Origin: Lachnospiraceae bacterium
GTDB taxonomy: Bacteria > Bacillota > Clostridia > Lachnospirales > Lachnospiraceae
DNA: 64,000 nt
Reading direction: 5' to 3'
Assembly (NCBI GenBank): GCA_029071325.1
Contig: JAIEAP010000002.1
Coordinates: 1-64,000, forward strand
This document shows positions 1 to 7,870 of the stretch, piece by piece. The translations under genes were made by a program, and so were the position numbers. The notes beneath the pieces were generated by a model. It was not told where the DNA came from. It made no database searches and saw only the letters and a program-made list of their open reading frames with translations. Numbering within the stretch: the stretch's first letter is position 1; each line of letters begins with the position of its first letter.

Positions 1-2
1 CC

Positions 3-176
3 ATGGGTACGCCGGAGTTAAGCGGGAGCATGCCCGCAATGGAAGCCTATATAGAGGAATATCTACAGATCAAAAACATGCTGATGCAGTATAAGAGCTT
101 CCTGGCGCTTGATATATCCAAGATCAGAGGCATGGAACAGGCGCTGATGGATGCAGAAGCAGAGTTGATACATTAG
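3..176 (+). CDS. Small helical type VII secretion accessory protein (5' end not determined)
   Basis: An open frame of 57 residues runs from an ATG at base 3 to a TAG at 174-176. It may begin before the window, so the start is not established. The product is rich in Met, Glu, Leu and Ala, has no membrane segment and looks helical. It ends 12 bases before the LXG toxin gene, with a GGGGA ribosome-binding site in the gap. Small helical proteins directly upstream of LXG genes are usually targeting partners that form a complex with the LXG domain for export by the type VII system. That role is inferred from position; no WXG motif is visible in the part seen. Confidence 0.5.
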   Translation: MGTPELSGSMPAMEAYIEEYLQIKNMLMQYKSFLALDISKIRGMEQALMDAEAELIH

Positions 177-188
177 GGGAGAAAAAAC

Positions 189-2288
189 ATGGGTTATCAC
201 ATAAAATACGAAGAGCTCTCCCGCACACGGGAGAGTCTGCTCAGTCAGCTGGACAGCTGGCTGGAACAGATCGAAAGCCTGAAGGGAAGCTTAAGGATGG
301 CGGCAGACATGCCGGAGATGAAGGGCGCTGCGGGCGACAGCGTCCGCAATTACCTGAAAGAAGTACATCTGTCCCTGGTGGAGATGATACAGCATACGAT
401 CCAGGTATACCGCGACAACCTGGTCCTGTATACGAGCTGGTATTACAGTATCGAGACAGATATGATGGCAGAGTTCCGGCAGGAATCCATCGAGAATCAG
501 ATGGAGCTATTGAACAGCGGACGGTTCACCTATGATGATACCATGGAGGAGCTGAGCGGTATCTTGAGCGAAGTCAGCAACTACATGAGCATAGAGCCGG
601 TCTCGCGGCTTCCCGTGACCAGCAGGTATGCCACAACCTATATCCATCTGGACAACCTGAACAATGCGCTGGGGCAGTACGAGGAAGCCCATAAGAATGC
701 AGATCTGACCCTCACGGAGGAGATGATCCGGAACATAACGGCGATCATCCATGGACATCAGAGCCTGTCTAATGATACAATCAGTACATATCAGGCAGGG
801 AGCATCAGTGAACTGCCGGGATTCCAGTATGCCAGCCTGTTAGATGGACTGCAGAAGAACTATCTGGACCAGGTCAGCGGGACGGTAGAGGAGTGTGAGA
901 CCGTCTATGTGGGAAGGAAAGAGGCATGGGAGGAGGAGATAAGACAGCGGAAAGAACAGGCGATGGTCAGCATGATCGCGGCAGTGGGAACGCTCATCAT
1001 AGGAGGGATCGTGATCTTTTGCACCTTTGGGATGGCAACGCCGTTGGTGGTAGGGACCACTGCATTGACATTATCCTCCGTGGTGTCGGTGTCGGCAGGA
1101 TTTGCGATAGGAGGTGCGACATTCCTGTACGGAGAATCCAACTTTTGTGAATCGTATAACAGCTACCAGTACGGCCTGAAAGGAGATGCCAGGACAGTCG
1201 CGGAAAATCCCATCCGTGACACCTGCTTTGCGGGAGATCCTGAACTCTACTATACGGTAGGGAATGTATGCACCATGACAGCCAGCATGATGATACCGGT
1301 GGGCGGGAGCATGATGGCTGCAGTCAATGCAGGAGCATCCCCGGTAAGAGCAGGATTGACAGAGCTTGGGATGCTAGGCTATAGCAGTGTGATGGCATCG
1401 GAAACGGCAGACATAGTGACCGACATGACGGACAGTGAGCTGGCAGGCATGGTCGCCGGGACCATCGTTGGCATGGAAAGTTATGGGGGATTAAAGACCC
1501 TGGATCAGAGTGTCAATATCAGTGGACTGTATTCCCCGAAAGTGGCACAGACCCGTTCCATGAAGGAGATCGCAGGCAGCAATCAGGAGCTGCTGGGATC
1601 AGTCGAAACTCCGGTGGATTCTTTTGCGGAGCTGATGCCGCCGGAGCAGGCGGAGCGCTATCTTAAGTTCTTAGAGAACGGAAGTATGGAGGGACTGACG
1701 GATGCGGAGATAGCAGCCATCCGTAAGGTAGATGACGCGCTGGCGTTACAGAAGGTAGATGGTCAGAGTGTTCTGAATCTGAGGAATTCAATGGCGGGAG
1801 AGAGTAGTTCAGTACTTGAGAGTGGTAGACCAACAGCTATATATGGATCAGAGGATATAGCTAATTATCAGCATAATATGATTGAAAATCCTGGACCATT
1901 AGCTGAAATGCCAAACCAACCTGCAAGGAATTTTTATGGTGGAAGATATAACATGGAGGTGTTACAAGAAGACCGAATCATGTATCGTGCAGGTAATTCA
2001 CAAAATCCTTATGGAAGATGGTTTACAAGCGAACCACCTGCGTCTGTTGCTAATGTAAGAATTGATACAGCTGTTAAGCCGCAATGGATTGATCCAATCA
2101 CTGGTGAATTAACAGGAGAATCAGTTGTAGATACTGTTTATGCAATTAAAATACCTAAAGGAACTACTGTTTATACTGGTCCAGTTGGTTCGCAGGGAGG
2201 AGCATATTTAGGGGGATATGATATTATGCAAACATATATTGATGCACCATGGACATTTGAGGTTATAGGAAAGACATATTTGAAATAG
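189..2288 (+). CDS. LXG-domain polymorphic toxin (type VII secretion effector)
   Basis: The protein has 699 residues. Residues 1-230 form a long helical LXG-like module for type VII export. Residues 257-316 and about 360-385 are hydrophobic, Gly/Ala-rich segments typical of the central part of such toxins. A conserved linker around residues 480-530 (LKFLENGSMEGLTDAEI) precedes a variable C-terminal toxin domain from about 575 to 699. That domain holds YRAG, GRWF, IPKGT and a Gly-rich GSQGGAYLGG stretch followed by Q, similar in layout to NAD-using ART or TNT toxins. The catalytic assignment is tentative. Base composition shifts to AT-rich at about 1790, where the variable tail begins. The next gene is the likely immunity gene. 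Start: ATG at 189 after GGGGAGAAAA. Confidence 0.8.
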   Translation: MGYHIKYEELSRTRESLLSQLDSWLEQIESLKGSLRMAADMPEMKGAAGDSVRNYLKEVHLSLVEMIQHTIQVYRDNLVLYTSWYYSIETDMMAEFRQESIENQMELLNSGRFTYDDTMEELSGILSEVSNYMSIEPVSRLPVTSRYATTYIHLDNLNNALGQYEEAHKNADLTLTEEMIRNITAIIHGHQSLSNDTISTYQAGSISELPGFQYASLLDGLQKNYLDQVSGTVEECETVYVGRKEAWEEEIRQRKEQAMVSMIAAVGTLIIGGIVIFCTFGMATPLVVGTTALTLSSVVSVSAGFAIGGATFLYGESNFCESYNSYQYGLKGDARTVAENPIRDTCFAGDPELYYTVGNVCTMTASMMIPVGGSMMAAVNAGASPVRAGLTELGMLGYSSVMASETADIVTDMTDSELAGMVAGTIVGMESYGGLKTLDQSVNISGLYSPKVAQTRSMKEIAGSNQELLGSVETPVDSFAELMPPEQAERYLKFLENGSMEGLTDAEIAAIRKVDDALALQKVDGQSVLNLRNSMAGESSSVLESGRPTAIYGSEDIANYQHNMIENPGPLAEMPNQPARNFYGGRYNMEVLQEDRIMYRAGNSQNPYGRWFTSEPPASVANVRIDTAVKPQWIDPITGELTGESVVDTVYAIKIPKGTTVYTGPVGSQGGAYLGGYDIMQTYIDAPWTFEVIGKTYLK

Positions 2289-2303
2289 GAGGCATTAAGA
2301 ACT

Positions 2304-2621
2304 TTGAAAAATGATGATTTTTTACAATTGCGCATATCATATATAGAAATAGGAAAGTTGGTACAAAAATATGGACATGGGCAATATAATGGAGTGTTAA
2401 ATATACTTATGGGTCAAGTGAAGTGCATTGATTCGGATGAAGATAATGACGAAAAATCACAATATCTTATTGAAAGCTACAAACGTCTGTTTATATCTAG
2501 AGGTGGCTTATGTGATTTTGTCATATATGATGAAAATAATGAAGTAAGAAACCAATTAAATGAAAAATTGAATGAAGAAGTGAAAAATATTTGGAAAATA
2601 ATAAAGAATTATATTTCATAA
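2304..2621 (+). CDS. Candidate immunity protein for the LXG toxin (family A)
   Basis: This 105-residue protein is charged, soluble and predicted helical, with no signal or membrane segment. It starts at TTG (2304-2306), supported by AGGAGGC at 2287-2293 overlapping the end of the toxin gene; no in-frame ATG lies nearby. It is clearly homologous to the product of 4821-5135: both keep a KxVQxYG motif, an IKCIDS or VKCIDS motif, a YKxLxxSxGGLxDF motif and a final W-x-I-x-K-x-YI. Both follow toxin tails that are also homologous to each other, so the immunity genes travelled with the toxin domains. Function is inferred from position; no known immunity family was recognised. Confidence 0.65.
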   Translation: MKNDDFLQLRISYIEIGKLVQKYGHGQYNGVLNILMGQVKCIDSDEDNDEKSQYLIESYKRLFISRGGLCDFVIYDENNEVRNQLNEKLNEEVKNIWKIIKNYIS

Positions 2622-2864
2622 CTAAGATTTTCCATACCCTAAGTGGCCTTTATACCTTGATAATTCAATATTTCGACTTAATAAAAATAGCGATTTATAA
2701 TTCTATGGTTTGTTGATGCGACGCATTTTGTAAGTATTTTGGAGGACAAGCCTCAAAATTTATTGTAAGCTGCCATTTCATCCAACAGATCAAAGAATAA
2801 CTCTCCAAAGCTTCTTTGGGCTTAGTGTTGGCGTTGTTCCAATGTCGGCAATCTATATCTTGTA
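2622..2864. other. Intergenic stretch with a possible coding remnant on the minus strand
   Basis: About 240 bases separate the first immunity gene from the next toxin cassette. No complete gene is visible. On the minus strand, 2812-2753 reads as an open frame ending SFGELFFDLLDEMAAYNKF and then TGA, which looks like the real C-terminus of a lost gene. An in-frame stop lies shortly upstream. Similarity to the toxin gene begins abruptly at about 2865, which marks a recombination junction. Confidence 0.35.
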
Positions 2865-3950
2865 TCTTCCGTGGTATCTGTGTCGGCAGGGCTTACGCTG
2901 GGAAGCGCAGTATTCCTGTACGGAGAATCCAACTTGTGTGAATTGTATAACAGCTACCAGTACGGCCTGAAAGGAGACGCCAGGACGGCGGCAGTGAACC
3001 CCATCCGTGACACCTACTTTGCATCAGATCCCGGTTTATACTACACGGTAGGCAACGCCTGTACGATGGCAGCGTGGATGGTGCTGCCGGTGGGCGGCAG
3101 CATGACGGCAGCAGTGAATGCAGGGACATCCCCGGTGCGTGCAGGACTGACGGAGCTGGGCATGCTGGGATACAGCAGTGTGATGGCGGCAGAGTCAGCA
3201 GATATAGTGACCGACATCACGGACAGCAAGTTGGCCGGGATGTTTGCCGGGACTATCGTTGCCATGGGAAGCTATGGCGGCTTAAAGAGTCTGGATCAGA
3301 GTGTCAACATCAGCGGTCTCTATCCCCCGAAAGAGGCGCCAAACTCCTATGCAGAGCTGATGGCACCGGAGGAGGCGGAGAGGTATCTTAAGTTCTTAGA
3401 GAATGGGAGTATGGAGGGACTGACGGATGCGGAGATAGCAGCCATCCGGAAGGTAGATGACGCGCTGGCGTTACAGAAGGTAGATGGTCAGAGTGTTCTG
3501 GATCTGAAAAGACCGGTGACGACAGGTGAGAGTGGTGGTACACCTGTTTTAACACAAAAGGATGTAATGATGCCAACATTACCACAAGGTTCACAATGGG
3601 AGAGAAATGTATTGAATTCTTTTTCAGGAGGAAAAGCAACACCAACTACTTATGAAGGAGGAACAACATTATATAGAATTGGTGGAAAAAATGGCGGATT
3701 TTGGAGCCTAGACCCACCGCCGGTTACTGAATATCAGTGGAGAGTGGATTATGCAATTAAACAGGAATTTTGTAATGATGCATCTACTTTATATAAGATG
3801 ACTATACCAGAGGGGTCTTCTTTGGGCGCTTTAGAAGGCAAGGTTGGAACACAAGGAATGGGATTATATGGCGGGGCACATCAGGCATATATTGATTACA
3901 GGGCAGTACCGTCGGATTGGATTGAAATAGCACCCACAACATGGAAGTGA
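2865..3950 (+). pseudogene. Orphan LXG toxin cassette lacking the N-terminal export domain
   Basis: From about 2865 the DNA and protein closely follow the first toxin gene from its residue ~300 (SSVVSVSAG, FLYGESN, NSYQYGLKGDAR, GLTELGMLGYSSVMA), through the FLENGSMEGLTDAEIAAIRKVDDALALQ linker region, to 3510. The sequence then diverges into a different, AT-rich tail containing LYRIGGKNGGFWSLDPP, TIPEGS and GTQGMGLYGG followed by Q. The LXG domain is missing. An in-frame TAG lies just before the homology, and no good start with a ribosome-binding site is present. It is therefore a silent toxin-tail donor, like the orphan tips of Rhs and CDI loci. An immunity gene follows 7 bases later. Confidence 0.75.
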
Positions 3951-3957
3951 GGAAATT

Positions 3958-4266
3958 ATGAATAAGATTGAAGAAAAAAAGCATAAGGAATTAGTAATCA
4001 TACTGACTGAATTAATAGAAACCATTATATTAATGAAGGAGCAGGAAAAAGATTACTTATTGATTCAAAATGAAAATGAAGCCAGAAGTTGGCTAGAATT
4101 TTTAAAAAAACATATAGATAAAGATGAATTGAAATCTTTAGAAAATGAGATATCAGATAGGTTTTTCTTTAAGTTTGATGTCCAAATTGGGACATCAGAA
4201 CTTGATAATAAAAGAGCTGAGCTTATGAAAAAGTATATATTAAAATCTAATGAATATTTAAAGTGA
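3958..4266 (+). CDS. Candidate immunity protein for orphan cassette 1
   Basis: A 102-residue, highly charged helical protein starts at ATG 3958, with GTGAGGA at about 3948 as ribosome-binding site. It follows the orphan toxin tail with a 7-base gap, the normal toxin-immunity arrangement. It has no clear similarity to the family A immunity proteins at 2304 and 4821, matching the fact that its toxin tail also differs. Residues include a LELIETIILMKEQEKDY-like amphipathic helix and a central FFFKFDVQ strand. The gene is AT-rich. It could protect kin against related toxins even though its own toxin is not expressible. Not assignable to a named family. Confidence 0.6.
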   Translation: MNKIEEKKHKELVIILTELIETIILMKEQEKDYLLIQNENEARSWLEFLKKHIDKDELKSLENEISDRFFFKFDVQIGTSELDNKRAELMKKYILKSNEYLK

Positions 4267-4315
4267 TCTAAATTAGGGCTATATTTTAGAACCTCCAACT
4301 CCTAACTCTCCTTAA

Positions 4316-4378
4316 AAAATGACGGTATCACCTACCGGTTTATGAAGTGAATGATATGTAGGTGATACTGTTATTTTA
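4316..4378 (+). terminator. Rho-independent terminator, possibly bidirectional
   Basis: A long hairpin pairs GGTATCACCTAC (about 4324-4335) with GTAGGTGATACT (4358-4369). The pairing extends into an A-run on the left and a T-rich run (TTATTTT) on the right. It lies 50 bases after the immunity gene and before the next cassette, so it would stop transcription entering the downstream orphan tail. Confidence 0.65.
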
Positions 4379-4810
4379 ATTCTATTACCAGAGATTCTAG
4401 CATCAACTATTCCATTAGCTGAAATACAAGGGTATTCTGCTAAAAATTTTTATGGTGGACGATATAATGTAGAGATTCTTACAGAGGATAGGATATATTA
4501 TAGAGGAGGAAATTCCGATAATGCATTAGGTCAATGGTTTACAATAGAATCGCCAGAATCCGTTGCAAAAGTGAGAATTGATACAGCAGTTAAGCCGCAG
4601 TGGATTGATCCAATTACGGGGGAATTGACAGGAGAATCAGTTGTAGATACTGTTTACGCAATTAAAATACCTAAAGGAACTACTGTTTATACGGGTCCAG
4701 TTGGTCCGCAGGGAGGAGCATATTGTGGTGGATATAATATGATGCAGACATTTATAAAAGAGCCATGGAAATTGGATTATCAAGTCATTAGTAAGAGTCC
4801 ATTAAAATAG
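4379..4810 (+). pseudogene. Orphan toxin C-terminal domain, homologous to the tail of the first LXG toxin
   Basis: The frame is open from 4355 (TGA at 4352-4354) to the TAG at 4808-4810 but has no convincing start. From about 4400 the translation matches the first toxin's last 120 residues: PLAE, NFYGGRYN, EDRIxYRxGNS, then near identity through VRIDTAVKPQWIDPITGEL, KIPKGTTVYTGPVG and the Gly-rich end with Q. DNA identity is also high between 2056-2200 and 4570-4720. Only the toxin domain is present. It sits immediately before its immunity gene, so it is a complete exchangeable tail and immunity cassette. An internal ATG or GTG near 4571 would not restore a secreted toxin. Confidence 0.75.
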
Positions 4811-4820
4811 GAGGAGATAT

Positions 4821-5135
4821 ATGACAGAGAAAGAATTATATGTACTAAGAGAAATTTTTGTACAATTGGGGAAGTTTGTACAAGAATATGGCAAAAAATA
4901 TTATAATATCCAAATAAAGGCTATTTCTGATATTATTAAATGTATTGATTCAATGGCGAGTGAGAAAGAGAAGACAGAGTATATATTGGATAAATATAAA
5001 ATATTGTATCCTTCAAAAGGAGGGTTAAACGACTTTTATATCCATGATGATGATTTTCATACACGATTAAAATTGAATGAGCCATTAGATGCGTTAAAAG
5101 ATAAACTGTGGATGATTATGAAACAATATATTTAA
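4821..5135 (+). CDS. Candidate immunity protein (family A, paralogue of 2304-2621)
   Basis: The 104-residue protein starts at ATG 4821 behind a strong AGGAGGAGAT ribosome-binding site, 10 bases after the orphan toxin tail. It is soluble, helical and AT-rich in coding sequence. It aligns along its length with the 2304-2621 product: LGKFVQEYG, IIKCIDS, KYKILYPSKGGLNDF and the terminal MKQYI. The matching toxin tails are also alike, which supports a specific toxin-immunity pair. The good ribosome-binding site suggests the immunity gene stays translated although the toxin in front of it cannot be made. Family name unknown. Confidence 0.65.
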   Translation: MTEKELYVLREIFVQLGKFVQEYGKKYYNIQIKAISDIIKCIDSMASEKEKTEYILDKYKILYPSKGGLNDFYIHDDDFHTRLKLNEPLDALKDKLWMIMKQYI

Positions 5136-5141
5136 TTATGG

Positions 5142-5345
5142 CTATACTTTAGAATTTCAACTCCATTTTTACAAAAATCTATTTCTTGCCTAGTCCACGG
5201 ATGTGGAGCAAATGCAAGAGATAGATTTTTGGCGTTGCAGTATACTACGGAAGAGGAAGTGTTATTTAATGCTGGACAAGAGATGCTGATTATATCGGCA
5301 GAAGTAGAAAATGGAATATTACATATAACTGTTATTTTAGAGTAA
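5142..5345 (+). pseudogene. C-terminal remnant of a likely ADP-ribosyltransferase toxin
   Basis: After the immunity gene a frame opens without a start and ends at TAA 5343-5345. Its last 50 codons include GANARDRFLALQYTTEEEVLF followed by a short beta-rich end (LIISAEV, LHITVILE). An E-x-E motif directly followed by V-L-F or V-L-I, then a strand pair to the C-terminus, is the standard end of arginine-specific ADP-ribosyltransferases (the E-x-E is at 5250-5258). The catalytic R and STS regions are not recognisable, so this is only a toxin end. The next gene, 15 bases on, encodes an ADP-ribosylglycohydrolase, which fits a toxin and antidote pair. The similarity is by motif only. Confidence 0.5.
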
Positions 5346-5359
5346 AGGTGGTAAAAAGA

Positions 5360-6538
5360 ATGCATGAAAATACCAAAGCAAGTTCATTAATTGAACGATA
5401 GGAAATAGATGTTCAATCATATAGAAATGGAGCTGGCACATTAGTATCAGTTCCGCAATGTGAAACATGTTCTAACTGTATAAAAGGAGATGCGTTACAT
5501 TGTAAGTGTTATGATAATGAACGAAAACCTAAATATGTGCTATTTCCTCGCAAGGAATGTCCTGCTTATGATAATAATAACCCGATAAATTTGAACATAC
5601 AAAATAGTAGAGAGAATAAAGTATATGGTGGATTATTTGGGTTTTGTGTTGGAGATGCATTAGGAGTTCCGGTTGAATTTTCAACGCGGGAAGAAAGAAA
5701 AAAAGATCCAATTAAAGAAATGCGGGCATATGGGACATATCATCAACCGTTTGGAACATGGTCAGATGACACTTCACTAATGATATGCTTAGTTGATGCA
5801 ATTAACAGAGGTTATTCCGTAAAAAAAGTAGCGGATAATTTTGTGGATTTTTATGAAAAAGGTTATTTTACCCCATATGGTGAGGTGTTTGATGTTGGAA
5901 ATTCAACTAGAGATTCTATTATAAAAATATGTGCCGGAAACAATCCAACAGATTGTGGAGGAAAGACGGAGATTGATAATGGGAATGGATCATTAATGCG
6001 AATTTTACCTATAGCCTTTTATGGGGAAAAGTTAAATGGGCAAGAGTTAATAGAACTAACAGAAGAAGTTTCTTCATTGACTCATCAACATAATCGTTCT
6101 AAATTAGCCTGCATTTTTTTTGTGGAATTTGTTGTTCAAATTATCGGGGGATATAAAAAAGAGGAAGCATTAGACAGAACAATAGCTTTTATCAATCAAA
6201 ATTGTTCAGAAGCATATTCGGATGAACTTAGAAATTTTAATAAGATATTAAGTAAGCAAATTATAAACCTTGTCGAGGATGAGATTAAATCGACAGGATA
6301 TGTTATTGACACATTGGAAGCAGTTTTGTGGATATTTTTCCATGCAGATGGGTATCGTGAAACAATTTTAAAAGCCATAAATCTTGGTGGTGATACAGAT
6401 ACTATCGCGGCTATTGTGGGAGGAATTGCAGGTATTTATTATGGCTTGAATGATATTCCAAAAGCATGGATTCAAAGTATTGCAAAGAAGGAAGAATTAT
6501 TTCGGATATTTGAGAGGTTTTGCATTGTGACAAATTGA
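5360..6538 (+). CDS. ADP-ribosylglycohydrolase family protein, candidate immunity enzyme, with in-frame TAG near the start
   Basis: The catalytic domain (from about 5620) is a clear ADP-ribosylglycohydrolase: GGLFGFCVGDALGVPVEF, GTWSDDTSLM (first Mg-binding acidic pair), NGSLMRILP, and NLGGDTDTIAAIVGG near the C-terminus (second metal site). Such enzymes remove ADP-ribose from modified proteins. A good ribosome-binding site (AAAGGTGG) and ATG at 5360 open the frame, but codon 14 is TAG (5399-5401). The same frame continues through a Cys-rich segment (CETCSNC, HCKC) into the enzyme. Either the gene is damaged or translation restarts, for example at GTG 5537, giving 333 residues with no clear ribosome-binding site. 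Position behind an ADP-ribosyltransferase remnant suggests immunity, as in the Tre1-Tri1 pair of Serratia. Confidence 0.75.
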
Positions 6539-6794
6539 TGTTCCATAGAGTCTGTGTCGCAAGGGTACCCACTAGGGGATATTTCTCCTAAATATTATAG
6601 AAAAAGCTCAGTATTAGCGATATTTCCTAGCACAAAAGGCTACGGGATATTGTCGTTTTTATGATACTTTAAATCTGCATCAATATCCAGAGAAATGAGC
6701 CTATTTTATCCTCCTTGTTTCTTGTGTGGTTTTCCTATGCAAGACACTCCACCTATAAAGGAGAAGTGAATGCTGCCCTTGATAGAGACATATC
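6539..6794. other. Intergenic stretch with no recognised gene
   Basis: About 250 bases of non-coding, moderately AT-rich DNA. Several short stop-rich frames are present on both strands and no convincing promoter or hairpin stands out. It separates the glycohydrolase from the last toxin fragment and may be debris from an earlier insertion, but no transposase signature was recognised. Confidence 0.3.
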
Positions 6795-7418
6795 AGACAA
6801 AATGAGGTAGTAGACATCACAGACAGTGGACTGGCAGGTGTGGTTGCTGGGACCAGTGTGGGTACAGGAAGTTATTTACAGTTCTTAGAAAACGGAAGTA
6901 TGAAAGGACTGAAGGATGCGGAGATAGCTGTCATCCGTAAGGTAGATGAGACGCTGGCGTTACAGAAGGTCGATGGTCAGAGTGTTCTGGATATGAGGAG
7001 ACCGGTGACGACAGGAGAGAGTGGGGGTAATTCAGGCAAAATATAGGATTATTCAAAACAATTTGATGGAGAACTAGCCAACTTTAATGATGGGTATGAA
7101 ATAAAAAATGTTGTTGATAAAGATTTGTATTTAGTTCAATTTCATTCTGATGCAGAGGTAGGAAACGGAAGAAGTTTGAAATATTGGACTACTTTTGATG
7201 AGGCAAATGAAATTAGCACAATAGAAGATTATATGGATAGAATGGCACTGATGAGCAATTGGGGAGCAAGAGATAATGTCTTAATTGCAAAAATACCTGC
7301 TGGTACAAAAATTAAATATGCAATTGGAACAGCAAAAGAACAAGTTGGCGCAATTGAATTAAGACCTGGTGGTGGCTTACAAATGCACTATAGTCAAGTA
7401 AGTAGACATAATTATTAG
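6795..7418 (+). pseudogene. Orphan LXG toxin fragment with internal deletion and in-frame TAG
   Basis: The fragment begins with DITDSGLAGVVAGTSVG, equivalent to residues ~415-430 of the full toxin, then jumps directly to LQFLENGSMKGLKDAEI. About 60 residues present in the other copies are missing. The linker ends at SVLDMRRPVTTGES, after which TAG (7044-7046) interrupts the frame. The same frame then runs on without a break through a distinct toxin tail to TAG at 7416-7418. The tail contains KYWTTFDEA, NWGARDN, KIPAGT and PGGGLQMHY. Its IPxGT and GG-x-x-Q pattern matches the other tails, so it belongs to the same broad fold. No start, export domain or following immunity gene remains. Confidence 0.7.
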
Positions 7419-7440
7419 AAAAACTTTCTGGAAAGAGGTA

Positions 7441-7740
7441 TTAGACCTGATTCCAGAAGAGTTCTTCTTTCTCGTTAGGCGTTAACATTCCAAGAGAGCC
7501 GTGTGGTCTTTTGGAGTTGTAGAATCCTTCAATATACTCAAACACGGATAATTGCAATTCCTGTAAGGAGTAATAGGTTCTACGATTGGTTTCTTCCCTT
7601 TTGAGATATTTGAAGAAACATTCACAGCAGGCATTATCGAAAGGATAACCTTTCTTTGAAAATGATTGCACAACATTAAGAGAATCCAATAACTGCCGGA
7701 ATGAAAAGGTTGGACTATAGTCAAGAGAACAGACACTTTT
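7441..7740 (-). pseudogene. IS3-family transposase (OrfB) C-terminal remnant
   Basis: The minus-strand frame ends with a typical IS3 integrase-core C-terminus: FRQLL, VVQSFSKKGYPFDNA, ECFFKYLKRE (the catalytic Glu), NRRTYYSLQELQ, YIEGFYNSKRPHGSLGMLTPNE. Upstream of FRQLL the sequence degrades near the expected HSD catalytic motif, and the rest of OrfB and all of OrfA are absent. No terminal inverted repeats were found. The remnant marks the right edge of the toxin island and points to past insertion there. Confidence 0.8.
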
Positions 7741-7837
7741 TAAGAAAAATACCTGAGAACAGTTGCCTGGATCTGTTTCCAGTATAATTAATTTCATCCG
7801 AATCCGGGAGCTGACCCTGAGCTCCCCTTTCTTTTAT

Positions 7838-7866
7838 TTGAAAAATATGTTATAGTATACTATAAC
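7838..7866 (+). promoter_or_regulatory. Promoter of the XRE-cupin regulator
   Basis: TTGAAA at 7838-7843 and TATAAC at 7861-7866 are separated by 17 bases. The start codon lies 27 bases after the -10, and a GGGAGGG ribosome-binding site follows. The spacer and -10 are covered by a long palindrome. Confidence 0.7.
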
Positions 7867-7870
7867 ATAT
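7845..7870. promoter_or_regulatory. 26-bp perfect palindrome, likely operator for autoregulation
   Basis: The two half-sites ATATGTTATAGTA and TACTATAACATAT are exact reverse complements, with no spacer. The palindrome spans the promoter spacer and the -10 of the gene for an XRE-type regulator. A dimeric helix-turn-helix protein bound here would block RNA polymerase, so negative autoregulation is the simplest reading. It lacks a T-run, so it is not a terminator. Confidence 0.65.

Noticed and set aside
2871-2873. GTG as the start of the first orphan toxin cassette
   Set aside because: It lies inside sequence homologous to the middle of the full toxin and has no ribosome-binding site, so the cassette is treated as a fragment.
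4324-4369. Inverted repeat considered as an operator
   Set aside because: The long stem has A-rich and T-rich flanks on its two sides, as in a bidirectional terminator.
4571-4573. Internal start in the second orphan cassette
   Set aside because: Homology to the toxin tail already begins near 4400 in the same frame, and the position is in the middle of the toxin domain.
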